DNA of 5,525 nt from an uncultured Porphyromonadaceae bacterium (GTDB taxonomy: Bacteria > Bacteroidota > Bacteroidia > Bacteroidales > Muribaculaceae): positions 1 through 5,525 of the forward strand of contig CAMWMW010000151.1 of NCBI GenBank assembly GCA_947175455.1, given 5' to 3'. The translations under genes and the position numbers were made by a program. Positions 5,439 through 5,525 of the stretch are shown here, one piece after another. Each line of letters starts with the position of its first letter. Positions within the stretch are counted from its first letter, which is position 1. The notes under the pieces are model-generated. The model was not told the origin of the DNA and did not search any database. It saw nothing but the letters and a program-made list of their open reading frames with translations.

Positions 5439-5525
5439 CTGTCTCATAATAAACAGATCCACGCCCCCCAGACAGGCGCAAAGGGCGTGGGCCGTCTGCT
5501 CGTTAAAAAAAAAAAGGGTGTGGGG
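5439..5525 (+). other. Probable Illumina Nextera adapter read-through at a contig end
   Basis: The bases align in order to a Nextera i7-side read-through with many errors. CTGTCTC (5439-5445) is exact to the start of the mosaic end, and 5446-5458 is a degraded remainder of it. CCACGCCCCCCAGAC (5459-5473) compares with CCGAGCCCACGAGAC, 11 of 15 identical. Eight bases (5474-5481) sit in the index position. 5482-5504 contains CGT..GCCGTCT and compares with the P7 end containing GCCGTCTTCTGCTTG. Eleven A (5505-5515) and the G-rich tail GGGTGTGGGG (5516-5525) are what sequencers emit past the fragment end. The adapter sequence is from memory; the order and spacing of the blocks make chance unlikely. 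Confidence 0.85.

Noticed and set aside
5440..5525. Continuation of the last gene as a Pro/Arg/Lys-rich C-terminus, or a GC-rich terminator with a poly-A tail
   Set aside because: The bases align in order to a Nextera read-through adapter with index, poly-A and G-run, which explains them better than coding or a hairpin.

Overview
This window looks like a piece of a Bacteroidales chromosome, probably from the Muribaculaceae or a related gut lineage. Four things point there. One is a DUF4290 protein, a family I know only from Bacteroidetes, placed directly before murA and rimM. Another is a MurA with Asp in place of the catalytic Cys. Promoter-like TAnnTTTG (-7) elements are present, and Shine-Dalgarno sites before the start codons are not. 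The family-level placement is inference; the phylum and order are well supported. All genes are housekeeping or conserved hypothetical, and I see no mobile element, CRISPR array, tRNA or rRNA.

Layout. Positions 1-330 hold the N-terminal part of a HAD-family phosphatase on the minus strand, cut by the window edge. An AT-rich 111-bp divergent intergenic region (331-441) follows, with two mirror-image TAATTTTG promoter elements. Next on the plus strand come a 522-aa FAD-dependent oxidoreductase of unknown physiological role (442-2010) and, 3 bp later, tsaB (2014-2706), a subunit of the machinery for the tRNA t6A37 modification. A 169-bp gap holds a clear TATCTTTG promoter element for a tight three-gene operon: DUF4290 protein (2876-3469), murA (3466-4779) and rimM (4772-5308). 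Both junctions are overlapping (4 and 8 nt), so translation of a peptidoglycan-precursor enzyme and a 30S assembly factor is probably coupled. A perfect 28-bp palindrome at 5328-5355 closes the operon as a probable terminator. A further gene starts at 5389.

The last 87 bases (5439-5525) are most likely not genomic. They align along their whole length to a degraded Illumina Nextera read-through adapter: mosaic end, i7-side sequence, 8-nt index, P7 end, then 11 A and a G-rich tail. The window therefore probably ends at an assembly contig end, and the final gene is genomic for only about 17 codons.

I did not find a convincing undescribed multi-gene system. The points most worth a second look are the adapter tail, the Cys-to-Asp MurA (predicted fosfomycin insensitivity), the DUF4290 gene whose poly-lysine tail codons also form the murA start region, the palindrome with an extra copy of its 3' arm, and the symmetric divergent promoter with phased A-tracts.
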